Assembly: GCA_018266845.1 (NCBI GenBank)
Contig: JAFDZO010000036.1
Span: 6,366-40,176, forward strand
Reading direction: 5' to 3'
DNA from: Bacteroidota bacterium
Lineage (GTDB): Bacteria > Bacteroidota > Ignavibacteria > Tepidaquicellales > Tepidaquicellaceae
Length of the DNA: 33,811 bases
The notes beneath the pieces are model-generated. The model ran no database searches, was not told where the DNA came from, and worked only from the letters and a program-made list of their open reading frames with translations. This document shows, one piece after another, positions 1 to 7,881 of the stretch. The translations under genes and the position numbers were made by a program. Numbering within the stretch: the first letter of the stretch is position 1; each line of letters starts with the position of its first letter.

Positions 1-540
1 AAGTGGTTCGGCGATAACTCTGTTACGGAAGGATATGCGATGAATCTTGACCATCTTACCTTGAATCCCCTTTGGATGAAAAAAGTCCTCGATGTTGACT
101 TTGACAAGAACAGAGATTATTTCATACAGAGAAACTTTGACGAGTTAATGATGCTCAGAAGATATGCCGGGAAGATTGATTATGAGATAAAGCTTGCGGA
201 AGCTGAATCGCTAGATGAAATGGATGAGGTTTATGCCGATATTCTCAGCAAAGCAAACAAAATTAACTACAGCAGACATACTTATCTGCAGGATGTTGAC
301 GGATATTTTTACACGGCAAGATACATAAGAGCATGGATGTTTCAGGAGAATCTGAATGAAGTATTAAAAGAAAAATTTGACGAAGATTGGTTTGTAAATC
401 CCGGAGCAGGAGAATTCCTCCTTGATATTTACAGTCATGGGCAAAAATATAATGCCGATGAGTTGTTAAATAAATTCGGCAGCGCCAAGCTTTCAGTCGA
501 ACCGCTGCACAAAAATATTTCAAAAGTTCTTGAGAGTTAA
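1..540 (+). CDS. Probable M3-like (oligoendopeptidase-type) metallopeptidase, C-terminal fragment
   Basis: The reading frame is open to the left edge: it reads KWFGDNSVTEGYAMN before the first ATG at 40, so this is the 3' end of a longer gene and not a gene starting at 40. About 179 residues are visible. The stretch FGDNSVTEGYA followed by YTARYIRAWMFQENL and later WFVNPGAGEFLLDIYSHGQ, with a final DELLNKFG, resembles the helical C-terminal lobe of M3-type zinc peptidases (oligoendopeptidase F relatives). In that family the HExxH zinc motif precedes this lobe, so it would lie outside the window and catalytic competence cannot be judged. No signal peptide can be assessed. A strong hairpin terminator follows the stop codon. 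Family assignment is inference from pattern resemblance; being a 5'-truncated real gene is well supported. Confidence 0.55.
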   Translation, partial: KWFGDNSVTEGYAMNLDHLTLNPLWMKKVLDVDFDKNRDYFIQRNFDELMMLRRYAGKIDYEIKLAEAESLDEMDEVYADILSKANKINYSRHTYLQDVDGYFYTARYIRAWMFQENLNEVLKEKFDEDWFVNPGAGEFLLDIYSHGQKYNADELLNKFGSAKLSVEPLHKNISKVLES

Positions 541-551
541 GAAATATCTCC

Positions 552-587
552 AGAGGCGCATCACTTGCGCCTCTACATTTTATTTTG
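552..587 (+). terminator. Intrinsic terminator after the peptidase fragment
   Basis: A perfect 9-bp stem (AGAGGCGCA, 552-560, with TGCGCCTCT, 566-574), loop TCACT, is followed by the T-rich run ACATTTTATTTT. It sits 12 nt after the stop codon at 540. Confidence 0.8.
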
Positions 588-664
588 CAATTCCCCACCT
601 GCCATTTCCCTTTTAAGACTCATCAAACTTTTGTATTTTTATTATTTAAGAATTAGAACAATCA

Positions 665-1216
665 ATGCCAAAGCAGCTTCCTATAACCATATACGGAATG
701 GAGATTCTCCGAAAGAAAACAAAACCTGTAAAGAAAGTAGATTCTGAATTTCTTGAACTCGTTGAAAATATGTTCTACACCATGAAAAAATCGAACGGGC
801 AGGGAATAGCCGCCCCGCAGGTAAACTCTGATTTATCGCTTTGCATTGTTGATGTTACTCACCACAAACAATACAAAGATTTAAAGCCATTTGTTTTAAT
901 AAACCCTGTCATTGAAAAAGAAACAGGGAAGAAAGTTTCAATGGAAGAAGGATGTCTTAGTATTCCCGGATTCGGAGTTGATGTAATCCGCAAAGAAAAA
1001 ATCGTTCTTAAATACGATGACTTTAACCTGGAACAAGTTGTGCTGGAAGCTGACGACATGCTGGCGCGCGTAATACAGCACGAAGTTGACCACCTAAACG
1101 GAAGATTAATAACTGATTTTCTTTCAGCCGATGAAAAAAAAGAAAGACGCGCTGAACTAAATAAAATAAAAAAGGGTGAGTTTGAAATGCACTACCCTGT
1201 AATGCTAAAAAGTTAA
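665..1216 (+). CDS. def: Peptide deformylase
   Basis: This enzyme removes the N-formyl group from the initiator methionine of nascent proteins in the cytoplasm. All three family motifs are present: GQGIAAPQ at residues 45-52 (GxGxAAPQ), EGCLS at 95-99 with the metal-binding Cys97, and HEVDH at 139-143 with the two metal-binding histidines and catalytic Glu140. The length of 183 aa is normal. The ATG at 665 gives the expected N-terminus, PITIYGMEILRKKTKPV. It acts in series with the formyltransferase encoded at 3137, but the two genes are separated here by a secreted-protein gene and a terminator, so they are not a simple def-fmt operon. Confidence 0.96.
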   Translation: MPKQLPITIYGMEILRKKTKPVKKVDSEFLELVENMFYTMKKSNGQGIAAPQVNSDLSLCIVDVTHHKQYKDLKPFVLINPVIEKETGKKVSMEEGCLSIPGFGVDVIRKEKIVLKYDDFNLEQVVLEADDMLARVIQHEVDHLNGRLITDFLSADEKKERRAELNKIKKGEFEMHYPVMLKS

Positions 1217-1273
1217 TTTTATTTATATCTTAATTTTTCATTTAAAAACAAAAACCTAAGAAAGGTAATGGCT

Positions 1274-3058
1274 ATGAAAAAGTTATTCACCATTATTGTT
1301 CTACTTCTTGCATTCTCCGTAAATGCTCAGACATTACAGCGAATACAGGAAGAAGCAAACCCTGTTTACATCGAAAAACAAGACAACTCTGAGCTTGGCA
1401 GGCTTTGGAGAGAAATGATTGCAGCGAAAACTGCAAATGATATAGAAAAATTTACACGCCTTCTGGGAGAAATAAAGGCAAAGTACCCCGAGAAAGTTAC
1501 CCCCTCTAACTCCCAAAATTCAATATTGAAAGCAGACGGTCCGACAAATCCGGCACCGTTCCAGAATGACTGGGGAAATTATAATTTCAGAGTATTTACG
1601 GGAAACATTGCCGCAGGCGGAACAAACACATCTGCCGGAGAGAATCCAAGAACTCTCAGAATAAAATCAGACAGCGCAGGAAACAGATATTGCGCTTTTA
1701 TCCGCAGCACAAGAGATACGCTCTATGTGTTTAAATCTACAAATAACGGCTCAACTTGGACTTCACTGCAAAGATTTACAGCTCAGGGCTTATTTTTCCA
1801 TTCGTTTGATTTTTACACTGCTGACTCTGCAAACGTGATAAAATTAGGATTTGCCGCCTCTCTTACAACAAGCGCCTCCGGCGTTGACGGACAGTTGTTT
1901 ATGGGATTTCTTAATTCAGACGGCTCAGGTGTTAGAACAGTGCAGGTAACTTCAACTCCCTCGGGAAGAGGATTAATTAATCCTGCTATTATGACAGACG
2001 CTTCGCAAACTCCGACACAAACAACTGCATGGTATATTACATATTCTGATTACAGTCCTTCAACCCCCGCTGCAAATGCAGCTATGGCAGCAATGAGCTT
2101 AGACTGGGGAGCAACATTCACAACGGCTATTGCCCGTAATACATTCAACGATTATGATTTAGATATTGACTACATTAGATTCCCTACCGGTGATACTTTA
2201 TACGTTGTGCTTGCGAACAATCTTACCACGACAAATCCGAATTTGAGAATAAGAAGAGTTCCGGTAGCTAATTTTGTTGGCGGCACTTGGACTCAGGTAA
2301 ACCCTGCAAACTCTGCAAACCCTGAATTTTTCTCGCAGCTTACGGTAAACAGATTAACCGGTCAGATGATTTGCACATTTGTTGCAACGGTCGGAGGTAC
2401 AACCACTGCATATTATAATTACAATATTCCGGGCGGAGCATCATTTAATACAACAAATTATTATAGCTTCCCTACTGAAGCAGCCGGCTCAACTCTACCG
2501 ATGTGCGATGCAAATCCGTGGGACAGTACTTTTAGAGTGGCTTATCTGACTCCAACGGGGGTAATTTACAACTCGTCAAAAAATGTTGTTGCTGGCTTCA
2601 CAAGAAATCCTGATAATTTGAATTACGGCGCAGCGCCTTCTACAAATATTGCGCCGGATGTAACAGGCTTCCGCAGATTAGGAAATTACTACGGAGCGAT
2701 TGTCTATAATGCAACAGGAAACGCTAATATAAATTACAACGGAGAAGATTTAGTAATGGTAGGCGTAGGAAATAATTCTCAACTTGCCGATGGATATTCA
2801 CTTTCACAAAATTATCCTAATCCGTTTAATCCTTCAACAAGCATTAAGTTTAATGTTCCGGTAAGCGGATTTACATCATTAAAGGTATATGATATTTTAG
2901 GAAATGAAGTTGCAACACTTGTAAATCAAAACGTTCAGCAAGGCGAGTATTCAGTGCAGTTCAATACATCTGAATTAAATTTATCTAGCGGAGTTTATTT
3001 CTATAAACTTACATCGGGCAATTTCACAGATGTAAAGAAAATGTCGCTGATTAAATAA
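1274..3058 (+). CDS. Secreted BNR/sialidase-like protein with T9SS C-terminal sorting domain
   Basis: This is a large exported protein of unknown substrate. The start is placed at the ATG at 1274 because AAAGG at 1261-1265 is then 8 nt upstream and the product begins with a standard signal peptide (MKKLFTIIVLLLAFSVNAQ, cleavage after NAQ); an in-frame ATG at 1268 is only 2 nt from that motif but would add just two residues. After a charged stretch (about residues 20-75) comes a beta-rich region containing a BNR-like motif, KSTNNGSTW, as in sialidase and other propeller proteins. The last 85 or so residues are a type A T9SS sorting domain: SLSQNYPNPFNPSTSIKF, then LKVYDILGNEVATLV, GVYFYKL and a final KKMSLIK. 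The family predicts export by Sec, then crossing of the outer membrane by T9SS and surface attachment or release. It has its own terminator and lies between def and fmt. Confidence 0.82.
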   Translation: MKKLFTIIVLLLAFSVNAQTLQRIQEEANPVYIEKQDNSELGRLWREMIAAKTANDIEKFTRLLGEIKAKYPEKVTPSNSQNSILKADGPTNPAPFQNDWGNYNFRVFTGNIAAGGTNTSAGENPRTLRIKSDSAGNRYCAFIRSTRDTLYVFKSTNNGSTWTSLQRFTAQGLFFHSFDFYTADSANVIKLGFAASLTTSASGVDGQLFMGFLNSDGSGVRTVQVTSTPSGRGLINPAIMTDASQTPTQTTAWYITYSDYSPSTPAANAAMAAMSLDWGATFTTAIARNTFNDYDLDIDYIRFPTGDTLYVVLANNLTTTNPNLRIRRVPVANFVGGTWTQVNPANSANPEFFSQLTVNRLTGQMICTFVATVGGTTTAYYNYNIPGGASFNTTNYYSFPTEAAGSTLPMCDANPWDSTFRVAYLTPTGVIYNSSKNVVAGFTRNPDNLNYGAAPSTNIAPDVTGFRRLGNYYGAIVYNATGNANINYNGEDLVMVGVGNNSQLADGYSLSQNYPNPFNPSTSIKFNVPVSGFTSLKVYDILGNEVATLVNQNVQQGEYSVQFNTSELNLSSGVYFYKLTSGNFTDVKKMSLIK

Positions 3059-3081
3059 TTTATAATAAATATTTTTTTTTA

Positions 3082-3120
3082 AAAACCTGATGTTCATCCA
3101 GAGCATCAGGTTTTATTTTT
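3082..3120 (+). terminator. Intrinsic terminator of the T9SS protein gene
   Basis: An 11-bp perfect stem (AAAACCTGATG 3082-3092 / CATCAGGTTTT 3104-3114) with an 11-nt loop is followed by ATTTTT. It lies 23 nt after the stop codon and just upstream of fmt. Confidence 0.9.
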
Positions 3121-3136
3121 TATTTAAAAGAAAAAT

Positions 3137-4060
3137 TTGAGAATAGTATTTATGGGGACTCCGCAATTCGCAGTTCCCTCTTTAGATATATTAATAAAAA
3201 ACGGGCATGAGATTATATCGGTAGTTACTGTTCCCGATAAGCCGAAAGGCAGAGGGCAGAAAGTTGGTATCTCCGATGTAAAACAATATGCTCTTGAACA
3301 TAATCTGCCTGTCCTCCAGCCCGTTAAACTGAAAGATGAAAATTTTCTGAATGAGCTAAGAGCGCTTCAGCCTGATTTAATTATAGTTGTTGCTTTCAGA
3401 ATTTTGCCCTCTGTAATATTTGATATACCGAAGCATGGAATATTTAATCTGCACGGTTCGTTGCTGCCTAAGTATCGCGGTGCTGCTCCTATAAACTGGG
3501 CAATAATAAACGGTGATAAAGAAACGGGAGTAACTACTTTTTTCCTGAAAGAAAAAGTTGATACGGGAAATATAATATTACAGGCAAAATTAGAGATAGG
3601 CGAGAATGATACATTCGGAGAAATATATGAAAAGCTATCCGGTATAGGCGCAAATTTAGTTCTGGAAACAGTAAGAGAAATAGAAAACAGTAATGTGAAA
3701 GTAATGGAGCAAAAAGAAGAGCACGCCTCCCCTGCTCCGAAAATTTTCAAAGAAGATTGCAGAATAGACTGGAGCAAATCTGTTGAAAAGATTCATAATC
3801 TGGTAAGAGGACTGTCCCCGCATCCGGCTGCATGGACAACTTTTCAAGACAAAGTTTTAAAAATTTATACAACATTAAAAACTTCCGAAAAATTTTCTGG
3901 TGAGCCGGGTAGTTTAATTAAAGAAGGCAGGAAACTTTTTGTTAACACCAATGATTATTTATTAGAGATACTGGAACTACAGCTTGAAGGCAAAAAAAGA
4001 ATGAAAACTATTGATTTTCTGAATGGTGTGGAGATAGGTAATGAAAGCAAATTAATATAA
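3137..4060 (+). CDS. fmt: Methionyl-tRNA formyltransferase
   Basis: It transfers a formyl group from 10-formyl-tetrahydrofolate to Met-tRNA(fMet), the step that makes initiator formyl-methionine later removed by deformylase. The start is TTG at 3137, giving the conserved N-terminus MRIVFMGTPQFAVPSL. The folate/catalytic motif FNLHGSLLPKYRGAAPINW holds Asn104 and His106, and Asp142 (in EKVDTGNI) completes the catalytic trio, matching E. coli N106, H108 and D144. A C-terminal OB-type tRNA-binding domain follows from about residue 205 (VRGLSPHPAAWTTF). The length of 307 aa is typical. A hairpin terminator separates it from the upstream secreted protein, so it is transcribed separately from def. 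Confidence 0.96.
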   Translation: MRIVFMGTPQFAVPSLDILIKNGHEIISVVTVPDKPKGRGQKVGISDVKQYALEHNLPVLQPVKLKDENFLNELRALQPDLIIVVAFRILPSVIFDIPKHGIFNLHGSLLPKYRGAAPINWAIINGDKETGVTTFFLKEKVDTGNIILQAKLEIGENDTFGEIYEKLSGIGANLVLETVREIENSNVKVMEQKEEHASPAPKIFKEDCRIDWSKSVEKIHNLVRGLSPHPAAWTTFQDKVLKIYTTLKTSEKFSGEPGSLIKEGRKLFVNTNDYLLEILELQLEGKKRMKTIDFLNGVEIGNESKLI

Positions 4061-4095
4061 TAATATTTTTTTAAAAAAAAATTTTTTTAAAATAC

Positions 4096-4125
4096 AATTG
4101 CCACGGCTTTTAAGCCGTGGTAATT
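4096..4125. repeat. Palindrome CCACGGCT-TTTA-AGCCGTGG; terminator or REP-like unit
   Basis: CCACGGCTTTTAAGCCGTGG at 4101-4120 forms a 8-9 bp perfect hairpin. Flanking bases extend it by AT pairs and one G-U pair (ATTG 4097-4100 with TAAT 4121-4124). It is 40 nt after the fmt stop and is followed by TTTTTC, so it can act as an intrinsic terminator. The compact GC-rich palindrome in AT-rich spacer also resembles dispersed REP-type repeats. Upstream of it lies a long A/T homopolymer stretch (4062-4092). Confidence 0.6.
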
Positions 4126-4213
4126 TTTCTTATAAAATAAATTATTACTATTTTCCCAAAACAAAGGAATAGAATTAACACTCTGATTTAATTATTTTTA
4201 CAAAAATCGTTTT

Positions 4214-5560
4214 ATGGCTAAGGAAAAGAATATAAACCCTACTCAAATAAGACTAAATGAAGTTGAAAAAGAGATTTCAGAACTAACTGAGCAGAGAAAT
4301 TCTCTCATTGCGCATTGGAATCTTGAAAAAAATTTAATCAAAACAATCCGCTCCTCAAAGGAAGAAATCGAAAATCTCAAAGCGGAAGCAGATAAATTAG
4401 AGCGTGAAGGAAATCTTGCAAAGGTAGCTGAAATCCGTTACGGCAAACTGCTTGAATTACAGAAGACTATTGATAAAAACACTGAAGAGCTTGCAAATGT
4501 TCAGAAGAATAACAAGATGTTGAAGGAAGAAGTAGATGCAGAAGATATTGCAGAGATAGTTTCCAAGTGGACTGGAATCCCGGTTACAAAAATGCTTGAA
4601 AGCGAGAGGCAGAAGCTTCTTACGATGGAAAAAAATCTTGAGGAAAGAGTTGTCGGTCAGGATGAAGCTGTTGTTGCAGTCTCGAATGCAATCCGACGTT
4701 CGCGTGCGGGCTTACAGGATGAAAACAGACCAATCGGCTCATTTATATTTTTAGGAACGACAGGCGTAGGTAAAACTGAGCTTGCAAGAGCGCTTGCAGA
4801 ATTTTTATTTGATGATGAAAAAGCAATGGTGAGAATAGACATGAGTGAGTATATGGAAAAATTTTCCGTCTCACGATTAATCGGTGCTCCTCCCGGATAT
4901 GTTGGTTATGAGGAAGGCGGGCAACTTACTGAAGCTGTGCGAAGAAGACCGTACTGCGTTCTTCTTCTCGATGAAATTGAAAAAGCTCATCCTGATGTAT
5001 TTAATATTTTATTGCAGGTGCTCGATGAAGGAAGACTGACGGATTCGCAGGGAAGAACGGTTAACTTTAAGAATACAATTATCATAATGACGTCTAACCT
5101 TGGCGCGCATTTGATTCAGGAAAGATTACAAACGATTACAGATGAGAATAAGGATTCAATAATGGGAGAGCTTCGGGTAAACATGCTTGAGCTTTTAAGG
5201 CAAAGCATCCGTCCTGAGTTTTTGAACCGTATTGATGAGATAATTTTATTTAAGCCGTTAACAAGCGGAGATATAAGAAAAATTGTTGATTTACAGTTAA
5301 GGCAGCTAACTGATAAGCTTTCAAGAAATCAAATGACATTAAAAGTTGATAATGAAGTGAAGGACTGGCTTGGACAGCTCGGGTTTGATATTACATTCGG
5401 CGCAAGACCTTTGAAGAGAACAATTCAAAAATATATTACAAACGTTTTATCCGAAAGAATACTTAATGCTGATTTCCTTCCCGGAGATTCGATTGAAGTA
5501 TTTTTGGATAACAGAGGGCTAATAGAGTTCAGGAAAGGCAAGACGGATAAAGCTGAATGA
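4214..5560 (+). CDS. ClpB-like AAA+ protein lacking N domain and first nucleotide-binding domain
   Basis: The 448-aa product matches only the C-terminal half of the disaggregase ClpB. Residues 12-105 correspond to the later part of the coiled-coil M domain (AEADKLEREGNLAKVAEIRYGK is a close match), and residues 107-440 are a complete NBD2. NBD2 has Walker A GTTGVGKT (181-188, with Thr where ClpB has Pro), the pore loop GYVGYEEGG (229-236), Walker B LLLDEIE (250-256), sensor 1 TSN (293-295), the arginine finger RPEFLNRIDE (Arg339) and sensor 2 GARPLKR (396-402). The N domain, NBD1 and the first coil of M are absent. The 153 bp upstream are non-coding and contain the palindrome at 4101, so no frameshifted NBD1 is hidden there. 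It ends in a 4-bp ATGA overlap with the next gene, which implies translational coupling. ATPase activity is plausible, but the role is unknown: it could be a one-ring unfoldase, a regulator of full-length ClpB, or a decayed copy. Confidence 0.85.
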   Translation: MAKEKNINPTQIRLNEVEKEISELTEQRNSLIAHWNLEKNLIKTIRSSKEEIENLKAEADKLEREGNLAKVAEIRYGKLLELQKTIDKNTEELANVQKNNKMLKEEVDAEDIAEIVSKWTGIPVTKMLESERQKLLTMEKNLEERVVGQDEAVVAVSNAIRRSRAGLQDENRPIGSFIFLGTTGVGKTELARALAEFLFDDEKAMVRIDMSEYMEKFSVSRLIGAPPGYVGYEEGGQLTEAVRRRPYCVLLLDEIEKAHPDVFNILLQVLDEGRLTDSQGRTVNFKNTIIIMTSNLGAHLIQERLQTITDENKDSIMGELRVNMLELLRQSIRPEFLNRIDEIILFKPLTSGDIRKIVDLQLRQLTDKLSRNQMTLKVDNEVKDWLGQLGFDITFGARPLKRTIQKYITNVLSERILNADFLPGDSIEVFLDNRGLIEFRKGKTDKAE

Positions 5561-6396
5561 TTAATTACTTCCAGAATTATTTTGAACTGAAGGTTTTAAA
5601 ACTTTCCGATATAAAGCTGCACGAAGCAACAGAGAATGTTAGGCGAACAAGAGTTTTAGACAGAATTAACGAAGCAAAATATTTAAACAATCCGATTATT
5701 GTTGGACGATACGATAATGATTTAATTCTTCTTGACGGTGCAAACAGGTACAGTTCCATAAAAGCTCTTGGCTGCAAGCTCATCATTGCACAGATAATAA
5801 ACTATAAATCGCCTAAGACTGTTTTAGATGTATGGAATCATTTAGTCTATGACGATTTTAGTTTAGATATAGTAAAAGATTTTTGTAAGAAGAACAAAAT
5901 AAACTGCAAGCATATATCTTTTTCAGAAGGGAAAAAAATCCTTGATAAAAATTTTCATCATATACTTGTAACAGATACAGCCGGCACTGATACAATATTA
6001 ATTGACCTCAGCAAGAATTTTAAAAAGTGCCTTGAACAGCTTGCAATGCTCGGTGAGTTATATTTCACTAAATACGGTTTTGACCGTTCCGAAAGCGAAA
6101 TAAAAATCACTGAATTAAGAAAATTTACAAGAAAAAAAGGGGTGTTGTTTTTATATCCCCGCTTTCAGAAATCTCATATAGTAAAAATTGCCAGGAACAA
6201 TTTAAGGGTTCCTGCAGGTTTGACAAGACACTTGATTCACAACAGAGTTCTCCATGTGCGTTATCAAATTAGCAAACTAAAAGATGCAGGCAACCTTGAG
6301 AAAAAGAATGCAGAATTTATAAAAGACATCACTGCAAAAATTGATGATAACAAAGTAAGGCAGTATAACGAATCAGTAATAATATTTGACGAATAG
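5557..6396 (+). CDS. ParB-fold protein of the SerK/SbnI type
   Basis: This 279-aa protein begins at the ATG that overlaps the stop of the ClpB-like gene (ATGA at 5557-5560), so the two are probably translated together. Residues 12-85 look like a ParB/Srx-type domain: LSDIKLHEATENVRR, then NNPIIVGRYDNDLILLDGAN with DGANR at 60-64, then IKALGC. The HE pair (22-23) and the DGxxR motif are where SerK (free serine kinase) and SbnI (serine kinase/regulator of siderophore synthesis) carry functional residues. The C-terminal part, with YPRFQKSHIVKIA and VPAGLTRHLIHNRVLHV, resembles the C-terminal half of SbnI-like proteins. There is no signal peptide, so it is cytoplasmic. Kinase activity on serine is a family-based guess; a DNA-binding or nucleotide-hydrolysing role is also possible. 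Confidence 0.55.
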   Translation: MINYFQNYFELKVLKLSDIKLHEATENVRRTRVLDRINEAKYLNNPIIVGRYDNDLILLDGANRYSSIKALGCKLIIAQIINYKSPKTVLDVWNHLVYDDFSLDIVKDFCKKNKINCKHISFSEGKKILDKNFHHILVTDTAGTDTILIDLSKNFKKCLEQLAMLGELYFTKYGFDRSESEIKITELRKFTRKKGVLFLYPRFQKSHIVKIARNNLRVPAGLTRHLIHNRVLHVRYQISKLKDAGNLEKKNAEFIKDITAKIDDNKVRQYNESVIIFDE

Positions 6397-6431
6397 AATA
6401 TATCCATATAATTCTGTATTCAATTAATTTC

Positions 6432-7868
6432 ATGAAGACATTAGGTAAAATATTAATATTAATCTCCGTAATATGGTTTTTTATTTCATTAAACTTAGGT
6501 ACTACTGTCTCGTCTGAAGCAGGTGATAATATAAATAATTTGGGTTTACTGTTTGAAAAGCAAAATAATATTATAGCTTCAGGAGTTATACTAATTATTG
6601 GTGTGCTTTTACTATTATTTGGGAAGAAAACCCCTCAGTTTAAAAACCTTTCCTTTTTCATAGCAAAGCGTTATTTATTTTCAAAGAAGAAATTCAGCTT
6701 CATCACAATAATTTCAATCATCTCCGTACTAGGTGTTACTATCGGAGTAGCTGCAATGATAATTGTGCTTTCCGTCTTCAACGGATTTAATAAACGGGTT
6801 ATAGATAATCTTGTAAATTTCGATCCGCACATACGCATCGAAGCGGCTGATTCAAATAAGCTTGCCGATTATAATTCTACCATAGAAAAGCTTACATCGG
6901 AAGGGATTAAAGCATCTGCCCCTTACACTCTCAATAAGGGAATGCTAAGCAATGCCAAGTATAACAAAGTTTTATTTATTAAGGGAACTGATCAGAACAA
7001 AATAAGTGATGTTTCGGGAATAAAAAACTTTGCAAGACTTGGTGAATTTAATCTTGAAGATGAAGGAGATTTCGGGGGGATTGTAATCGGCTTCACACTT
7101 GCCGACCAGATGCGCACGCGTATTGGTGATACGCTGACTGTATTGAGTCCCGTTGGGCTGGAATCATCCGTTACGCAGTTTGTTGACCCTAAGACGAAAA
7201 AATTTATTGTGCGCGGAATTTTTGATGCCGATAATCCCGATTATAATCAAAAGTATGCTTATATCTCAATTGAAAATGCGCAGTACCTTTTTGACTTAGG
7301 CGATAAAGTGAACGGCATCGAAATGCGCCTTGCAGATATAAATGATTCCGAAAACGAAAAGATAAAACTGCAAACATTACTTGGAAAAGATTTTAATGTA
7401 ATGACGTGGTTCGATTTGCATAAAGATTTTTATTCTATATTGAAAATTGAACGTATTACCGCGTTTATAATTTTAAGCATTATCATAGCAGTTGCATCGT
7501 TTAATATTCTGGGTTCACTTACAATGACTGTGATAGAAAAGAAAAGAGACATCGGCGTATTGAAAGCAATGGGTGCAAGCGATAATACGATTACAAAAAT
7601 ATTTTTATACGAAGGAATTTCAGTCGGCTTAATTGGAATGGTATGCGGCAGCCTGCTCGGGCTTGCAGTAACATTGGGACAAATGTATTTTAAGTTCTAC
7701 AAGCTTGACCCGTTTATTTATAAAGTTGATGCGATGCCTGTTGTGCTTCGCTTACAGGATTTTATTTACGTTCCTCTTGCAGCCTTTGTATTGTGTTTTC
7801 TTGCCGCGCTTTATCCTTCCAAACGCGCAGCATCGTTAAAACCAGTTGATTCAATCAGATGGGAGTAA
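6432..7868 (+). CDS. LolC/LolE-type ABC transporter permease with extra N-terminal module
   Basis: It is the membrane subunit of a probable lipoprotein-releasing ABC transporter, which hands outer-membrane lipoproteins from the inner membrane to a periplasmic carrier. The family-typical start FFIAKRYLFSKKKFSFITIISIISVLGVTIGVA appears only at about residue 76. It is followed by a periplasmic domain (about 125-330) and the FtsX-like C-terminal helices, including SLTMTVIEKKRDIGVLKAMGAS (about 360-380). The first 75 residues are an extension with two predicted membrane helices (about 5-22 and 47-64), which the usual 4-helix LolC/E does not have. An ATPase gene follows 13 nt after the stop, supporting a permease-ATPase operon. 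One permease only is present, so it may act as a homodimer. A MacB-type or other FtsX-family exporter is the main alternative. Confidence 0.82.
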   Translation: MKTLGKILILISVIWFFISLNLGTTVSSEAGDNINNLGLLFEKQNNIIASGVILIIGVLLLLFGKKTPQFKNLSFFIAKRYLFSKKKFSFITIISIISVLGVTIGVAAMIIVLSVFNGFNKRVIDNLVNFDPHIRIEAADSNKLADYNSTIEKLTSEGIKASAPYTLNKGMLSNAKYNKVLFIKGTDQNKISDVSGIKNFARLGEFNLEDEGDFGGIVIGFTLADQMRTRIGDTLTVLSPVGLESSVTQFVDPKTKKFIVRGIFDADNPDYNQKYAYISIENAQYLFDLGDKVNGIEMRLADINDSENEKIKLQTLLGKDFNVMTWFDLHKDFYSILKIERITAFIILSIIIAVASFNILGSLTMTVIEKKRDIGVLKAMGASDNTITKIFLYEGISVGLIGMVCGSLLGLAVTLGQMYFKFYKLDPFIYKVDAMPVVLRLQDFIYVPLAAFVLCFLAALYPSKRAASLKPVDSIRWE

Positions 7869-7881
7869 TTTAATTTTTAAA

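Noticed and set aside
4061..4213. Search for a frameshifted ClpB NBD1 upstream of the short ClpB.
   Set aside because: The stretch is A/T homopolymer, a palindrome and spacer with no ClpB-like residues in any frame, and is too short for NBD1.
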